Positions 1-9,470 are shown, numbered from the stretch's first letter. The stretch is 64,000 bases of DNA from Pelagimonas phthalicica (GCF_004364805.1 NZ_SOAP01000003.1:62001-126000), one strand, 5' to 3'. Numbers and translations: made by a program. Notes: generated by a model from the sequence alone, not told the origin.

Positions 1-412
1 GGAAATCGATCAGCACAAAGGCGCGGCGCAAAGAGGCGCGGCCCGCCAGATAGTTCTTGAGCAATCGCTGCCATTTCTCGACAACCGCGACCGGCGCATT
101 GGCAAAGCCATAGCCAGGCAAGTCGACCAGATAATGATCGGTGGCCAGGGTGAAATAGTTGATTTCCTGTGTGCGCCCCGGCGTATTGGATGCGCGCGCC
201 AGCCCCTTGCGACCGGTCAAGGCGTTGATCAGGCTGGATTTACCGACATTGGATCGACCGGCAAAGCACACCTCGGCCCGGTCATCCGGTGGCAACCCGT
301 CCATAGCGACGACGCCTTTGAGAAAATCGACTTCGCCCGCAAAAAGCTTGCGCGCCGCTTCGCGTTCCGCGTCTTCGGGCTCGTCGACCAAGGGGAAAGG
401 CAGTTGATCCAT
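1..412 (-). CDS. engB: Ribosome biogenesis GTPase EngB (YihA/YsxC), C-terminus cut by window edge
   Basis: Reading the minus strand from the ATG at 410-412 gives a protein beginning [16 protein letters not shown], with a P-loop GRSNVGKSS, an NTPGRTQ switch I stretch and a [10 protein letters not shown]3 motif. These are the signatures of the EngB family of circularly small GTPases that act in 50S subunit assembly. About 137 residues are present; the family is usually near 200-215, so the G4/G5 motifs (TKxD) and C-terminus lie left of the window. The start codon overlaps the stop of the upstream MOSC gene (TGATG), which implies translational coupling and a yidC-MOSC-engB transcription unit. 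Confidence 0.93.
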   Translation of the reverse strand, partial: MDQLPFPLVDEPEDAEREAARKLFAGEVDFLKGVVAMDGLPPDDRAEVCFAGRSNVGKSSLINALTGRKGLARASNTPGRTQEINYFTLATDHYLVDLPGYGFANAPVAVVEKWQRLLKNYLAGRASLRRAFVLIDF

Positions 413-1155
413 CACAGCACCTTTACCTTGTCTCCGGGTTGAATGTCTCCGCCCCGGACCACTTTGGTCATGACGGTAAAGTCCTGATGCCCCCAATGAT
501 CAAGCGTTGCCAGAACGTCAACATCACGTTTGCCGGTCTCGGGGTTGGCATGGGTGGCCAGGCAACGGGTGGTGGGCTCTTCGACATGGAACACAGCGTC
601 GCCAATCTGGATCTCTTTGCCGATCCAATCAAATTCTTCCCATGGGGCCAGACCGTCGATCCACAGGTTACAGCGCCAGCGATGGATCGAAAGATCCTGC
701 CCGGCGCGTTGCGACACGGCGCGGTGCGACGACATGTTACCAATTGTGACCGAAGGGAAGTGGCTGTCGGTAAAGGCAACGGTCGCAGAACGGATCACGG
801 CCACCGATTGCGGGCGGTTTTCAGGCACAAAATGCCCGGCCCAATCGATCAGCTTTTGACCTTCGGTATTGGGATCAAATTCGAGATCGGGCAGGTCGGG
901 ATGCGACAGCGTCATACGCTCGCTCGCCTCGTCAAGCTTGGCGGAAATCGCCTGCAAACCCGGAGCCTTGGCCGCGCGGGAAAACTGCGAACAAGGCACC
1001 CATTTGCTGCCATCCGCCTTTGACGCCTCATGCGCCACAGCCCATTGCCTATCATAAGGAAGAGCCTGACCAGCGGTCAGGCTCACTTTGTTTAACGCTT
1101 CCCGGCCATGGGCCTTGATGGGAAAGCGCCAGATTTCTTTCAACTCACCGGTCAT
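412..1155 (-). CDS. MOSC domain protein
   Basis: The 247-residue protein starts [19 protein letters not shown], the MOSC N-terminal beta-barrel type opening, and has the C-terminal MOSC signature region around a conserved Cys ([15 protein letters not shown]). MOSC domains occur in the molybdenum cofactor sulfurase C-terminal domain and in YiiM/YcbX-like proteins and are thought to carry sulfur or act on Moco-linked substrates. It overlaps yidC upstream by 4 nt (ATGA) and engB downstream (TGATG), so it is the middle cistron of a coupled operon. The place next to yidC and engB is usual for Rhodobacterales as far as I recall. The biochemical function is not known. Confidence 0.85.
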   Translation of the reverse strand: MTGELKEIWRFPIKAHGREALNKVSLTAGQALPYDRQWAVAHEASKADGSKWVPCSQFSRAAKAPGLQAISAKLDEASERMTLSHPDLPDLEFDPNTEGQKLIDWAGHFVPENRPQSVAVIRSATVAFTDSHFPSVTIGNMSSHRAVSQRAGQDLSIHRWRCNLWIDGLAPWEEFDWIGKEIQIGDAVFHVEEPTTRCLATHANPETGKRDVDVLATLDHWGHQDFTVMTKVVRGGDIQPGDKVKVL

Positions 1156-2972
1156 TTGGTCTCCGGTTTCTCCGCCTTTTTAAAGCTGGCTTTGATATTG
1201 CCCAGAATGTCAGGCTTAAAGCCCTGGCTGCGCATGATCAGATATTGCTGCGTAAAGGTGATGGTGTTGTTGGCGATCCAGTACACGACCAGACCCGAGG
1301 CAAAGCCACCCAGCATGAACATGAACACCCATGGCATCCAGGCAAAGATCATCTGCTGAGTTGGATCGGTGGGTGCTGGGTTCAGTTTTTGCTGCAGCCA
1401 CATGGAGATACCCAAGAGCAAAGGCAGGATGCCGATAAAGACCAGCGCAAGGATCGAACCAGCTTCGGGACCCGCCCAGGGGAAGATGCCAAAGAGGTTG
1501 AAGATCGAGGTCGGGTCAGGGGCCGACAGGTCGTTGAATGGGCCAAGCCATGCGGCGTGCCGCAGTTCCAGCGTGACAAAGATCACCTTGTAAAGCGAGA
1601 AAAAGATCGGGATCTGCAGCAGGATCGGCAAACAGCCAGAGGCCGGATTGACCTTTTCCTTTTTGTAGAGCGCCATCATCTCTTTTTGTAGCTTCTCACG
1701 GTCATCGCCGGCACGCTCTTTGATCTTCTCCATCTCAGGCTGCAGCTCCTTCATCTTGGCCATGGAGACATAAGATTTATAAGCCAGCGGGAAGAGGATC
1801 GCCTTGATCAGCAGGGTCAAACCGATGATCGCCCAGCCCATATTGCCGATAGCCGCGTTCAGCCAGTGTAGGGCTGTAAAGATCGGCTTGGTCAGAAAAG
1901 AGAACCAGCCCCAGTCGATCGAGTTAATGAACCCGTCAATGCCTGATTTTTCATAGGCGCGGATGGTTTCCCATTCCTTGGCCCCTGCGAAAAGCTGGGT
2001 TGTCACTTGCTGGGTTTGACCGGCTGCCAGGGTGATGGTCGGCATCATGGCGCGGCTTTGGTAAATATCGCGGTTTGGCTCGTATTTGATGACGGAAGAG
2101 AAACCGGAGCCTTGCTGCGGGATCAGCACCGACATCCAATAGTGATCGGTAAAGCCAACCCAGCCACCTTCGGTCACCTGTTGGGTCAGGGCGGGTGCGC
2201 GTTCGCCAGAATCAACGTCCAGATCCGGCATGTCGCTGTAATCGGTCATCTCAAGGATGCCGTCAGTCATTTGCAGCGCGCCTTCGTGCAGGATGAAAAA
2301 GTTCTTCAGATCTTGTGGCTCACCGTGGCGGGCGAGGATCCCGTAAGGGGCCAAAGACACGGTGTCTTGCCCCGGGTTCTCAACGCTTTGCGTCACTGAG
2401 AACATGTAGTTCTCGTCAATCGCGATGCTGCGGCGGAAGATCAGGCCGGTGGGGCTGTCCCAACGCAGGATAACCGGCGCGTTCAGGCCAAGGGTTTCGC
2501 CAGTCTCAACACGCCATTCGGTATTGGCACCGGGCACGTCGTCAAACTGCAACCCGGCCCCCGGTGCCCAGCCATAAAGCGCGTAATAGGGGTTTTCCGA
2601 GCCAACCGGACTCAGGAATTGAACGATTTCGGAATCTTCTTCGATCGTGACGCGATAATCTTTCAAACGCAGGTCATCGATGCGACCGCCGACAAGAGAA
2701 ATAGACCCTTCCAGGCGGTCGGTGCTCAGCGCGACGCGCGGGGCGTCCTTGGTATCGGCCTCGGCATCTGGTTGCGCTGGGGCAGTGCCCGGAGCGGCAG
2801 TAGGGGCCGCGGCGACGTCACCCGTTGCGACGGGCGGCTGCCCTTCGACGGCGACAGGGGCGTTGGGATCTTCAGGCGGTTGTTCGGGCGGTGGAAACAG
2901 GACGAACCAAACCAAGATCACCACAAAGCTGAGTGCCGTTGCAAGAAACAGGTTCTTGTTTTGCTCGTCCAT
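1152..2972 (-). CDS. yidC: Membrane protein insertase YidC
   Basis: The 606-residue length fits Gram-negative YidC. Residues about 8-28 form the N-terminal signal-anchor (LFLATALSFVVILVWF), followed by a Pro/Ala/Gln-rich linker to about residue 75, a large periplasmic beta-sandwich domain, and the conserved five-helix insertase core containing NPASGCLPILLQIPIFFSLY and a final helix with WMPWVFMFMLGGFASGLVVYW. YidC inserts inner-membrane proteins alone or with SecYEG. The gene begins the yidC-MOSC-engB unit. It is separated from rpmH-rnpA-yidD by three unrelated genes. The 144-bp gap upstream shows no convincing promoter. Confidence 0.97.
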   Translation of the reverse strand: MDEQNKNLFLATALSFVVILVWFVLFPPPEQPPEDPNAPVAVEGQPPVATGDVAAAPTAAPGTAPAQPDAEADTKDAPRVALSTDRLEGSISLVGGRIDDLRLKDYRVTIEEDSEIVQFLSPVGSENPYYALYGWAPGAGLQFDDVPGANTEWRVETGETLGLNAPVILRWDSPTGLIFRRSIAIDENYMFSVTQSVENPGQDTVSLAPYGILARHGEPQDLKNFFILHEGALQMTDGILEMTDYSDMPDLDVDSGERAPALTQQVTEGGWVGFTDHYWMSVLIPQQGSGFSSVIKYEPNRDIYQSRAMMPTITLAAGQTQQVTTQLFAGAKEWETIRAYEKSGIDGFINSIDWGWFSFLTKPIFTALHWLNAAIGNMGWAIIGLTLLIKAILFPLAYKSYVSMAKMKELQPEMEKIKERAGDDREKLQKEMMALYKKEKVNPASGCLPILLQIPIFFSLYKVIFVTLELRHAAWLGPFNDLSAPDPTSIFNLFGIFPWAGPEAGSILALVFIGILPLLLGISMWLQQKLNPAPTDPTQQMIFAWMPWVFMFMLGGFASGLVVYWIANNTITFTQQYLIMRSQGFKPDILGNIKASFKKAEKPETK

Positions 2973-3116
2973 AGGGCCCGCCGTATTATCCGTTCAAGTT
3001 CACCGGAGGGTTCAAGCGTCACATGGCCCAAAGGTCAAGGGGATTCGCCTGATCTGAGGCGTTCAGGCGCAAAGTTGATCAAGCTTGATAGGTTTTTTCT
3101 GAATTTGGTCCCGGTT

Positions 3117-4664
3117 TCAGGTGGCACCACGGCCCAGACGTTGTGCGCCAGCGATCCTGTCGGCGTGGTCGCGTGCCCAATCGATCAGTTGATCGGCAGG
3201 CATTGGGCGGGCAATGCCAAAGCCCTGAACGTGGTCACAGCCGAGTTGCGACAGCAGGGCATGTTCGCCGACGCTTTCGACACCCTCGGCCAAGGTTTCC
3301 AGCCCCAAGCGATCTGCCATGCCAAGAACAGCGGCCAACATACGGTGTTGATCCTCGTCGCGATCCACACGGGTGACAAAGCTACGGTCGATTTTCAAAC
3401 GGTGCACTTTGAATTTGCGCAGTGCGGTGATTGAGGCATGCCCGGTGCCAAAGTCATCCAGATCGATATGGCAGCCCATTTCACCCAAGGCGACGATGTT
3501 GCGTGCTACGATGCCCTCTGGTGAACCTGCAATCACGGTCTCGAGCACTTCGATGCCCAGCCGAGGTGGCGTCAGGCCGAAACGGTCCAGTTCCCACTGG
3601 ATCTTTTGTACCAGATTTGTGCCGCGGAGTTCAGAATCCGAGAAGTTGACGCTGACACGAGGGATGTCCAATCCGGCCTGATCCCAACTGCGCAGGGCGG
3701 TCAGGCTGTGTTGGAGGATCACCTCACCCAAACGTTCCATCCGACCTGATTCTTCCAGGACGCGCAGGAACTGCGCGGGTGGCACGATACCCTTTTCGGG
3801 GTGAATCCAGCGTGCCAAAGCCTCAACACCTGTAATACTGCCGGTCGATGTGCAGATTTGCGGTTGGAACCATGGTTGGATCTGACCATTGGCAAGGGCG
3901 CGATCGACCTCGGTCTTGAGGTTTTGCTGTTCCTTATGGGCGGCGCGCATGTTTTCAGACCAGGCGCGGATTGCAGACGGGCCGTTTTTGACGGCTTCGG
4001 TTAGGGCGACCTGCGCCGCCTCCAGCATTTGCGCCCCGGTCGCATCATCGGCGAGCCGGGGGCTGCCGCAAAATCCAATCGACGCGGACAGGTAACGCAT
4101 GGAATTTTCCAGCGAAGCTGGCTCTTCCACGCTGGTCTGCAGACGCGTTGAAAGCTGTAACAAAGCCTCAAGATCCAAACGGATCGAAGGGGCCAAGAGG
4201 ATAAGGAAACGGCTATCGCTCATCCTGACGGCGCGATCATCGCGACGCAGGGTGTTGCGCAGGCGGTTCAGGGTCAGGTCGCGCATCGACTCGGCGGCTG
4301 AATCACCGCCACGCTGGGCGATTTCATCCAACCCATCAACCTCAACCAGGATACAGGCACAGGCCAAGCTGGCGCTACGCGCCTGAGACATGGCCGATTC
4401 TGCCATTTTGTTTGCGGTGAGATTGTTCACAACATCCGTTATCCCGGCGGTTTCCGGGGAGGCATTGTCGGGAACGGAAAAATTGCCGGTCAGCAGGATC
4501 AAAGCAGGCAGGCCAAGCGCCACAGCGATCAACAATGCCTCGCCCCCCAGCCAAAAAGCTGCCAGAGCCAGAGCAGGAAGGAACGCCAAAGCCTGAGGCC
4601 CGTTCAGAGCGCGGTGCAGAACCAACCGGAGCCTGCCCAGATACGCGTTTGCGGCCATTTTCAT
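3117..4664 (-). CDS. Cyclic-di-GMP phosphodiesterase with degenerate GGDEF and intact EAL domain
   Basis: The 515-residue protein has two predicted N-terminal membrane helices (about 23-40 and 42-60), a GGDEF-like domain (about 95-240) whose signature is replaced by MSDSRF at 148-153, and an EAL domain from about 255. The EAL domain keeps the motif at 281-283, N340 in VNFSD, E372, the DDFGTG loop (403-408), K424 and E460, all residues needed for c-di-GMP hydrolysis in the family. The protein is therefore probably a membrane-bound phosphodiesterase with an inactive or regulatory cyclase-like domain. No PAS or other sensor is visible, and no operon partner is obvious. Confidence 0.9.
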   Translation of the reverse strand: MKMAANAYLGRLRLVLHRALNGPQALAFLPALALAAFWLGGEALLIAVALGLPALILLTGNFSVPDNASPETAGITDVVNNLTANKMAESAMSQARSASLACACILVEVDGLDEIAQRGGDSAAESMRDLTLNRLRNTLRRDDRAVRMSDSRFLILLAPSIRLDLEALLQLSTRLQTSVEEPASLENSMRYLSASIGFCGSPRLADDATGAQMLEAAQVALTEAVKNGPSAIRAWSENMRAAHKEQQNLKTEVDRALANGQIQPWFQPQICTSTGSITGVEALARWIHPEKGIVPPAQFLRVLEESGRMERLGEVILQHSLTALRSWDQAGLDIPRVSVNFSDSELRGTNLVQKIQWELDRFGLTPPRLGIEVLETVIAGSPEGIVARNIVALGEMGCHIDLDDFGTGHASITALRKFKVHRLKIDRSFVTRVDRDEDQHRMLAAVLGMADRLGLETLAEGVESVGEHALLSQLGCDHVQGFGIARPMPADQLIDWARDHADRIAGAQRLGRGAT

Positions 4665-4736
4665 TGCCTGTCCTTTCCCTAACCTTCACAGGGAAATTAG
4701 AGGCAATCGGTAACTCGGCTCTTAACAAAAGCGATT

Positions 4737-5585
4737 CTATTCGTTCGAATTATCCACGTTCAGGTCGCGCATCAGACCCGGGAAATCAAAGAGTTTCGGG
4801 TCGAGCATATGCGAAGGACGTATATTCATAAGGGCTTTGAACATCACATTGCGCCGTCCTGGGCTGTTCTTTTCCCAACCATCGAGAATCTGTTTCACCT
4901 GTTGGCGCTGCAATCCATCCTGTGATCCGCACAAGTCACAGGGAATAATTGGATAGTTCATCGCCCTGGCGAATCGCTCGCAATCGGCCTCGGCGACATG
5001 GGCGAGGGGGCGGTAAACAAACAGGTCACCCTCTTCGTTCAAAAGCTTGGGCGGCATGGTGGCCAAACGCCCACCGTGAAACAGGTTCATAAAGAAGGTC
5101 TCGAGAATATCATCCCGGTGGTGGCCAAGCACAACGGCGCTGCAACCCTCTTCGCGGGCAATGCGATACAGGTTGCCACGGCGCAGACGAGAACACAGCG
5201 CGCAAAAGGTGCGGCCCTGCGGGATCTTGTCCATGACGATGGAATAGGTGTCGGAATATTCAATGCGATGGGGCACTTCCATCTTTTCCAGAAATTCCGG
5301 CAGGACCGTCGCCGGAAAGCCCGGCTGACCCTGATCCAGATTGCAGGCCACCAATTCGACCGGCAACAAACCGCGCCATTTCAGCTCATAAAGTACAGCC
5401 AAAAGCGTATAACTGTCTTTGCCGCCAGACAGGCAGACCAGCCATTTGGCCCCTTCTTCGATCATGCCATATTGATCGACGGCCTCGCGCACATTTTGCA
5501 CGATCCGCTTGCGCAGCTTTTTGAACTCGGTGGTTTTGGGCGCACCGTAGAAGAGCGGGTGAATATCGTCGGCATTGTCGAACAT
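4737..5585 (-). CDS. ttcA: tRNA 2-thiocytidine(32) synthetase TtcA
   Basis: The 282-residue protein has the PP-loop SGGKDS (53-58) for ATP-dependent adenylation and two CxxC pairs, C128/C131 (FCALC) and C216/C219 (CDLC), that fit the TtcA [4Fe-4S] site. TtcA thiolates cytidine 32 in certain tRNAs in the cytoplasm. The motif spacing separates it from TilS and ThiI. It ends 72 nt before the start region of the EAL gene and begins 86 nt downstream of the EF-hand gene, all on one strand, so co-transcription is possible but unproven. Confidence 0.95.
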   Translation of the reverse strand: MFDNADDIHPLFYGAPKTTEFKKLRKRIVQNVREAVDQYGMIEEGAKWLVCLSGGKDSYTLLAVLYELKWRGLLPVELVACNLDQGQPGFPATVLPEFLEKMEVPHRIEYSDTYSIVMDKIPQGRTFCALCSRLRRGNLYRIAREEGCSAVVLGHHRDDILETFFMNLFHGGRLATMPPKLLNEEGDLFVYRPLAHVAEADCERFARAMNYPIIPCDLCGSQDGLQRQQVKQILDGWEKNSPGRRNVMFKALMNIRPSHMLDPKLFDFPGLMRDLNVDNSNE

Positions 5586-5671
5586 GCGCAGGCCTTAGCG
5601 CCATCTGCGCGCTTACGCAATCTTTCAGGCGCGGGGTATGCGGGCTGGCCGTGACCCAGCCCGCACATGGG

Positions 5672-5908
5672 TTATTCGGCGATCAGGCCAGCCTCGCGGG
5701 CGGCGGCCAGCTCTTCGAGGGACACTTCGCCGCTTTCATCCGTGTCCAGCAGCACAAACTGTTCCTCGGTCAGGTCGGCATAGGCCGCCTGCAATTCCTT
5801 CAGAGACAAACCGCCAGATGCGTCCAGATCTTCGACGACGGTCTGCGCCTGAACCTGTCCAGCAGCGGAAAGCAGCAGGGTGGCGGCGAGGATATGAGTG
5901 GTTTTCAT
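5672..5908 (-). CDS. Small exported EF-hand calcium-binding protein
   Basis: The ATG at 5906-5908, with GGAGA 7 nt upstream, gives 78 residues. Residues 1-22 are a signal peptide (MKTTHILAATLLLSAAG, cleavage near AQA/Q). Two canonical 12-residue EF-hand loops follow: 27-38 (D-x-D-x-S-G-G-L-S-L-K-E) and 55-66 (D-x-D-x-S-G-E-V-S-L-E-E), with acidic residues at positions 1, 3 and 12. It is likely a periplasmic calcium-binding protein. A longer in-frame ORF extends upstream to 6319 but overlaps yidD and carries no recognisable domain, so the short start was chosen. Confidence 0.82.
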   Translation of the reverse strand: MKTTHILAATLLLSAAGQVQAQTVVEDLDASGGLSLKELQAAYADLTEEQFVLLDTDESGEVSLEELAAAREAGLIAE

Positions 5909-6221
5909 TTTGGTTTCTCCAAATAATTGGTCGCCTTGGTGACGACGCCTAGATGGAAAACAGGAAGTGAGAAGAGCGGCAATATCTGGGAAAGTGATTT
6001 TAAAGCAAGGGTTTGCCTGTGGCGGTGCCTTGCTGGTGACCTGCGGGTTTACGCCGAAAATCCCGGCGAATTGCCGCGAAGACCCGTGGCGGGTTTCTGC
6101 CATCGGCAAGACCCTGCACGACGCCTCGGCAAGGGTTTGCCCGACAAGAGCCATGACGCGGCTCAGCCAGAACCTGCCGATGGTTGGCGTTGGATTCTTG
6201 CGTTTGAAAGGATGTTGGGAT
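5909..6221. other. Gene-poor interval between EF-hand gene and yidD
   Basis: These 313 bases contain no convincing gene. Frames on both strands stay open but yield low-complexity, unrecognisable peptides. I see no strong hairpin with a T-run and no clear -35/-10 pair. The interval presumably holds the promoter for the small exported EF-hand gene, whose ribosome-binding site lies at its left edge. Confidence 0.5.
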
Positions 6222-6488
6222 TCAGGATTCGTGTTTGGAATCTGAACAGCTACAGCTGCCATTCTTGACGGGTGGAACGTTGTCGATTCCACTGCCGCCC
6301 CAAGGGTGACAGCGGGCAAGGCGCCGGATCGTCAACCACGTGCCCTTGAGCGCGCCATGTTTTTCTAACGCTTCGAGAGAATAGGCCGAACAGGTCGGGT
6401 GATAACGGCAGCCATGGCCAACCCATGGCGAGAAGATCAGGCGATAGGCGCGCACTGGCAAAGCAACGATATGGGCAAAGGGGCTCAT
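6222..6488 (-). CDS. yidD: Membrane protein insertion efficiency factor YidD
   Basis: The 88-residue protein contains the family signature [23 protein letters not shown] with the conserved Cys pair, and a C-terminal Cys/Ser-rich tail. YidD is a small amphipathic inner-membrane-associated protein thought to help YidC-dependent insertion. Its start overlaps the end of rnpA by 4 nt (ATGA), the usual coupling in the rpmH-rnpA-yidD operon. Here yidC does not follow directly, as it often does elsewhere. Confidence 0.95.
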   Translation of the reverse strand: MSPFAHIVALPVRAYRLIFSPWVGHGCRYHPTCSAYSLEALEKHGALKGTWLTIRRLARCHPWGGSGIDNVPPVKNGSCSCSDSKHES

Positions 6489-6883
6489 GCGTGGACCTTG
6501 CGCAGGGCGCGTTTCAGATCGTTCTGCATAGACATGAAATCATGCGTTGCGGTTTTCTCGGCTCGGCCGATCAACACATAGTCCCAACCGTCCTGGCCAA
6601 ATTCCGGCAAAACGTCCCGCGCGATTTCACGCAGGCGGCGTTTGGCACGGTTTCGCGCCACGGCATTGCCCACCTTTTTCGAGCAAGTGAACCCGACGCG
6701 AATGCCCGATGCCTCACCCGGTGCGCGTTTGCGTGCTTGCACCAGAAAAGCCGGGCAGGGCGCACGTTTGGCGCGGGCGGCTTTCAGGAAATCGCTGCGT
6801 TTTTGCAGGATTGTAAACGTCAAAAGAGCCGCCTGCGGGTCAACCGAGGCGGCCTTTTGAAGACGCTCGTCGAGCTTCGCCAT
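6485..6883 (-). CDS. rnpA: Ribonuclease P protein component
   Basis: Starting at the ATG at 6881-6883 (GAGG 8 nt upstream, 17 nt after the rpmH stop) gives 132 residues. The RNR signature is clear ([19 protein letters not shown]), followed by the DYVLIGR strand. RnpA binds the catalytic RNase P RNA and helps recognise pre-tRNA leaders. The frame stays open upstream through rpmH to 7156, a known overlap artefact at this locus, so the internal ATG was chosen for length and ribosome-binding site. The C-terminus overlaps yidD. Confidence 0.95.
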   Translation of the reverse strand: MAKLDERLQKAASVDPQAALLTFTILQKRSDFLKAARAKRAPCPAFLVQARKRAPGEASGIRVGFTCSKKVGNAVARNRAKRRLREIARDVLPEFGQDGWDYVLIGRAEKTATHDFMSMQNDLKRALRKVHA

Positions 6884-6900
6884 CTGCGAAGCCTCGGGAG

Positions 6901-7035
6901 TTACGCGCTCAGGCTCTTGCGGCCACGCGCGCGGCGGGCGTTCAGAATCTTGCGACCAGCTTTGGTGGCCATGCGCGAACGGAAACCGTGACGGCGCTTG
7001 CGAACGAGGTTCGACGGCTGAAAAGTGCGTTTCAT
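6901..7035 (-). CDS. rpmH: 50S ribosomal protein L34
   Basis: The short minus-strand frame encodes 44 residues, [20 protein letters not shown] followed by [20 protein letters not shown] and a short tail, which is a textbook L34. The start is the ATG at 7033-7035 preceded by GGAG. It is the first gene of the rpmH-rnpA-yidD unit, transcribed from the promoter at 7101-7129. Confidence 0.98.
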   Translation of the reverse strand: MKRTFQPSNLVRKRRHGFRSRMATKAGRKILNARRARGRKSLSA

Positions 7036-7100
7036 AGCGGCTACTCCGATCATTGGTCTTATGGCGCGGATTCGCCGGACCAGTGGTGACTGAAGCCCGT

Positions 7101-7129
7101 GCTATAGGCAGGTGATCGGGGTATGTCAA
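7101..7129 (-). promoter_or_regulatory. Sigma70-type promoter of rpmH
   Basis: On the minus strand TTGACA (7124-7129) and TATAGC (7101-7106) are separated by exactly 17 nt, a near-consensus housekeeping promoter. It lies 65 nt upstream of the L34 start codon. This agrees with the strong expression expected of the rpmH-rnpA operon. Confidence 0.75.
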
Positions 7130-7317
7130 ACGCCAATCGGGGTGTTCTTGCAACATTTTACCCTCAAAAGCGCGTTGGAATGTTTCACTCTGGCAATATT
7201 AACCTGAATTTCTCACGCTGGCGATAACTGCTGATCAACCGGATGTGAGGTCCCTGTTGTTGCACCGCCAAGATGCGCATGTTCTGTGCACAAGCAACAA
7301 AGAAAGCCCCACAGATT

Positions 7318-8049
7318 ATGAGCGACATGACCCAAACGCCCCCCAGTTCGATTCGCAGATACCTTCCCATCGTCGCGATTGCCGTAATTGCCACGATCGG
7401 GGCCTTTACCCTTAAAGACTATCTTAGCTTTGAAACCCTGCGTGACAATCGCGAGGCGTTGCTGGCGTTTCGCGACAGCAATTTCGTCCTGACGCTCGCA
7501 GTCTTTGGTCTGGCCTATGTGGCCATTGTCGCCTTTTCCTTTCCCGGTGCCTCGGCCGCCACACTGACAGGCGGTTTCTTGTTTGGCACGGCGACCGGGT
7601 CGCTGATCAATGTCACCGCAGCGACAATCGGCGCAACCGCTATCTTTCTGGCCGCCCGTTGGGGCTTGGGCGACCGGTTGGGGGCGCGGTTGGAGAATTC
7701 CGACGGGGCGGTCAAACAGATCAAAGACGGTATCGACGAGAATCAGTGGTCTATGCTGTTCCTGATCCGGTTGGTTCCAGCTGTACCGTTCTTTTTGGCC
7801 AACTTGATCCCGTCCTTCCTAGAAGTGCCGCTGCACCGCTATGTGATCTCGACCTTTCTCGGCATCATTCCGGGCACCGTCGTCTACACCTCGGTTGGGG
7901 CGGGGCTTGGCGAAGTCTTTGCCCGCGGTGAAACCCCGGATCTGGGCATTATCTTTGAGCCACATATCATCGGCCCGATCCTTGGCCTTGCTGCCCTGTC
8001 GGCCATGCCCATCGTTATCAAGGCTTTGCGCGGTAAGAAGGATCTGTAA
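7318..8049 (+). CDS. TVP38/TMEM64 (SNARE-associated/VTT domain) membrane protein
   Basis: Starting at the ATG at 7318 gives 243 residues; an in-frame ATG at 7327 is also possible. The protein has about six hydrophobic segments and the VTT/TVP38 core: FPGASAATLTGGFLFG, then a cytoplasmic loop and FLIRLVPAVPFFLANLIPSF with GIIPGTVVYTSVGAGLG. DedA/TVP38 proteins are implicated in lipid scrambling or envelope homeostasis. It is followed 2 nt later by the flavin disulfide reductase, a pairing often seen in bacteria. The precise function is unknown. Confidence 0.88.
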   Translation: MSDMTQTPPSSIRRYLPIVAIAVIATIGAFTLKDYLSFETLRDNREALLAFRDSNFVLTLAVFGLAYVAIVAFSFPGASAATLTGGFLFGTATGSLINVTAATIGATAIFLAARWGLGDRLGARLENSDGAVKQIKDGIDENQWSMLFLIRLVPAVPFFLANLIPSFLEVPLHRYVISTFLGIIPGTVVYTSVGAGLGEVFARGETPDLGIIFEPHIIGPILGLAALSAMPIVIKALRGKKDL

Positions 8050-8051
8050 TC

Positions 8052-9470
8052 ATGGAAACCATCAAGACAGATCTTTTGATTATCGGCGCGGGTTCGGGTG
8101 GTTTGTCCACCGCCGCTGGTGCAGCCCAGATGGGCGCGGATGTTACCCTGCTTGAGGGGCATAAGATGGGCGGGGATTGCCTGAACTATGGCTGTGTTCC
8201 CTCCAAGGCGCTGATTGCCAGCGGCAAAGCCGCCTTTGGTATGACCCATGCGCAGGATTACGGTGTCGCCAATGTGGTGCCGCAGGTGGATTACGCTGCT
8301 GCCAAGGATCACGTGAATGATGTGATCGCCACGATTGAGCCGGTCGACAGCCAGGAGCGGTTTGAGAGTTTTGGTGTTCGGGTGATCCGCGAATATGGCC
8401 GCTTTGTCTCGGCCAATGAGGTTGAGGCGGCTGAATACCGGATCAAGGCACGTCGCATTGTGATCTCGACCGGATCCTCGCCATTGGTTCCGCCGATTCC
8501 CGGTTTGGACTCGGTCCCCTACCTGACCAATGAATCCCTTTGGGAGTTGCGAGAACGGCCTGAGCACCTGTTGGTGATCGGGGGTGGTCCTATTGGTATG
8601 GAAATGGCGCAGGCGCATTTGCGGCTGGGGTCCAAGGTGACCGTGATCGAAGGGGCCAAGGCGCTGGGCAAAGATGATCCCGAGATGGCTGAGGTCGTTC
8701 TTGATAACCTGCGCGCCGAAGGGGTGGAGATTGCCGAGGATGCGCTGGCCAAAGAGATCCGCGGTGAGGCTGGCGCGATTGAGGTGGAAACTCAGGATGG
8801 TCGCACGTTTAAAGGCACTCATTTGCTGATGGCCGTGGGGCGCAAAGCCAATATTGACAAGCTTGACCTCGATAAGGCGGGGATTGAGACCACGCGCACT
8901 GGCGTCAAAGTCGATGATAGCCTGCGCACGACCAACAAAAAGATCTATGCCATCGGCGACGCGGCAGGTGGCCTGCAATTCACCCACGTGGCGGGCTACC
9001 ACGCCGGTATTATTATTCGCTCGGCCCTGTTTGGTCTGCCTGCCAAAGCCAGCACCAAACATATCCCTTGGGCGACCTATACCGACCCCGAGCTAGCCCA
9101 GGTTGGCCTGACCGAGGCGCAGGCGCGCGCCGAATATGGGGAAAAGTTGGAAGTTGCCCGCTTCCACTATCACCATAATGACCGCGCCATCGCAGAACGT
9201 AAAACCAACGGCCTGATCAAGGTCATGGTCGTCAAAGGTAAACCGGTCGGCGCTTCGGTTGCGGGCTATCAAGCGGGCGAGTTGATTTCGACCTGGAGCC
9301 TTGCCATCGCCAACGGCTTGAAAATGAGTGCGGTTTCCAACATGGTTGCGCCCTATCCGACCGTGGCGGAAATGAACAAGCGGGTGGCGGGGGCCTATTT
9401 CTCGCCCAGGCTGTTTGAAAACGACACAGTCAAAAAGGTCGTCCGATTTGTGCAACGCTGGCTGCCCTAA
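8052..9470 (+). CDS. MerA-like FAD-dependent pyridine nucleotide-disulfide oxidoreductase
   Basis: The 472-residue protein has an N-terminal FAD site (IIGAGSGG, 10-17), the redox motif GGDCLNYGCVPSKA with C43 and C48, an NAD(P) site (VIGGGPIGME), and the second FAD motif AIGDAAGG. The C-terminal dimerisation motif reads APYPTVAEM, with Tyr where dihydrolipoamide dehydrogenases have the catalytic His, so it belongs with MerA-like enzymes rather than Lpd. No N-terminal HMA domain and no C-terminal Cys pair are present, so true mercuric reductase activity is unlikely. It lies 2 nt after the TVP38 gene and abuts the kinase gene. Confidence 0.88.
   Translation: METIKTDLLIIGAGSGGLSTAAGAAQMGADVTLLEGHKMGGDCLNYGCVPSKALIASGKAAFGMTHAQDYGVANVVPQVDYAAAKDHVNDVIATIEPVDSQERFESFGVRVIREYGRFVSANEVEAAEYRIKARRIVISTGSSPLVPPIPGLDSVPYLTNESLWELRERPEHLLVIGGGPIGMEMAQAHLRLGSKVTVIEGAKALGKDDPEMAEVVLDNLRAEGVEIAEDALAKEIRGEAGAIEVETQDGRTFKGTHLLMAVGRKANIDKLDLDKAGIETTRTGVKVDDSLRTTNKKIYAIGDAAGGLQFTHVAGYHAGIIIRSALFGLPAKASTKHIPWATYTDPELAQVGLTEAQARAEYGEKLEVARFHYHHNDRAIAERKTNGLIKVMVVKGKPVGASVAGYQAGELISTWSLAIANGLKMSAVSNMVAPYPTVAEMNKRVAGAYFSPRLFENDTVKKVVRFVQRWLP

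Noticed and set aside
7884-9062. Minus-strand ORF of 392 codons opposite the MerA-like reductase
   Set aside because: It is a shadow of the reductase gene, with an unrecognisable composition and no ribosome-binding site.
8052-9470. Mercury resistance (merA)
   Set aside because: There is no HMA domain, no C-terminal vicinal Cys pair and no mer genes nearby; the protein belongs to the MerA-like reductases paired with TVP38 proteins.
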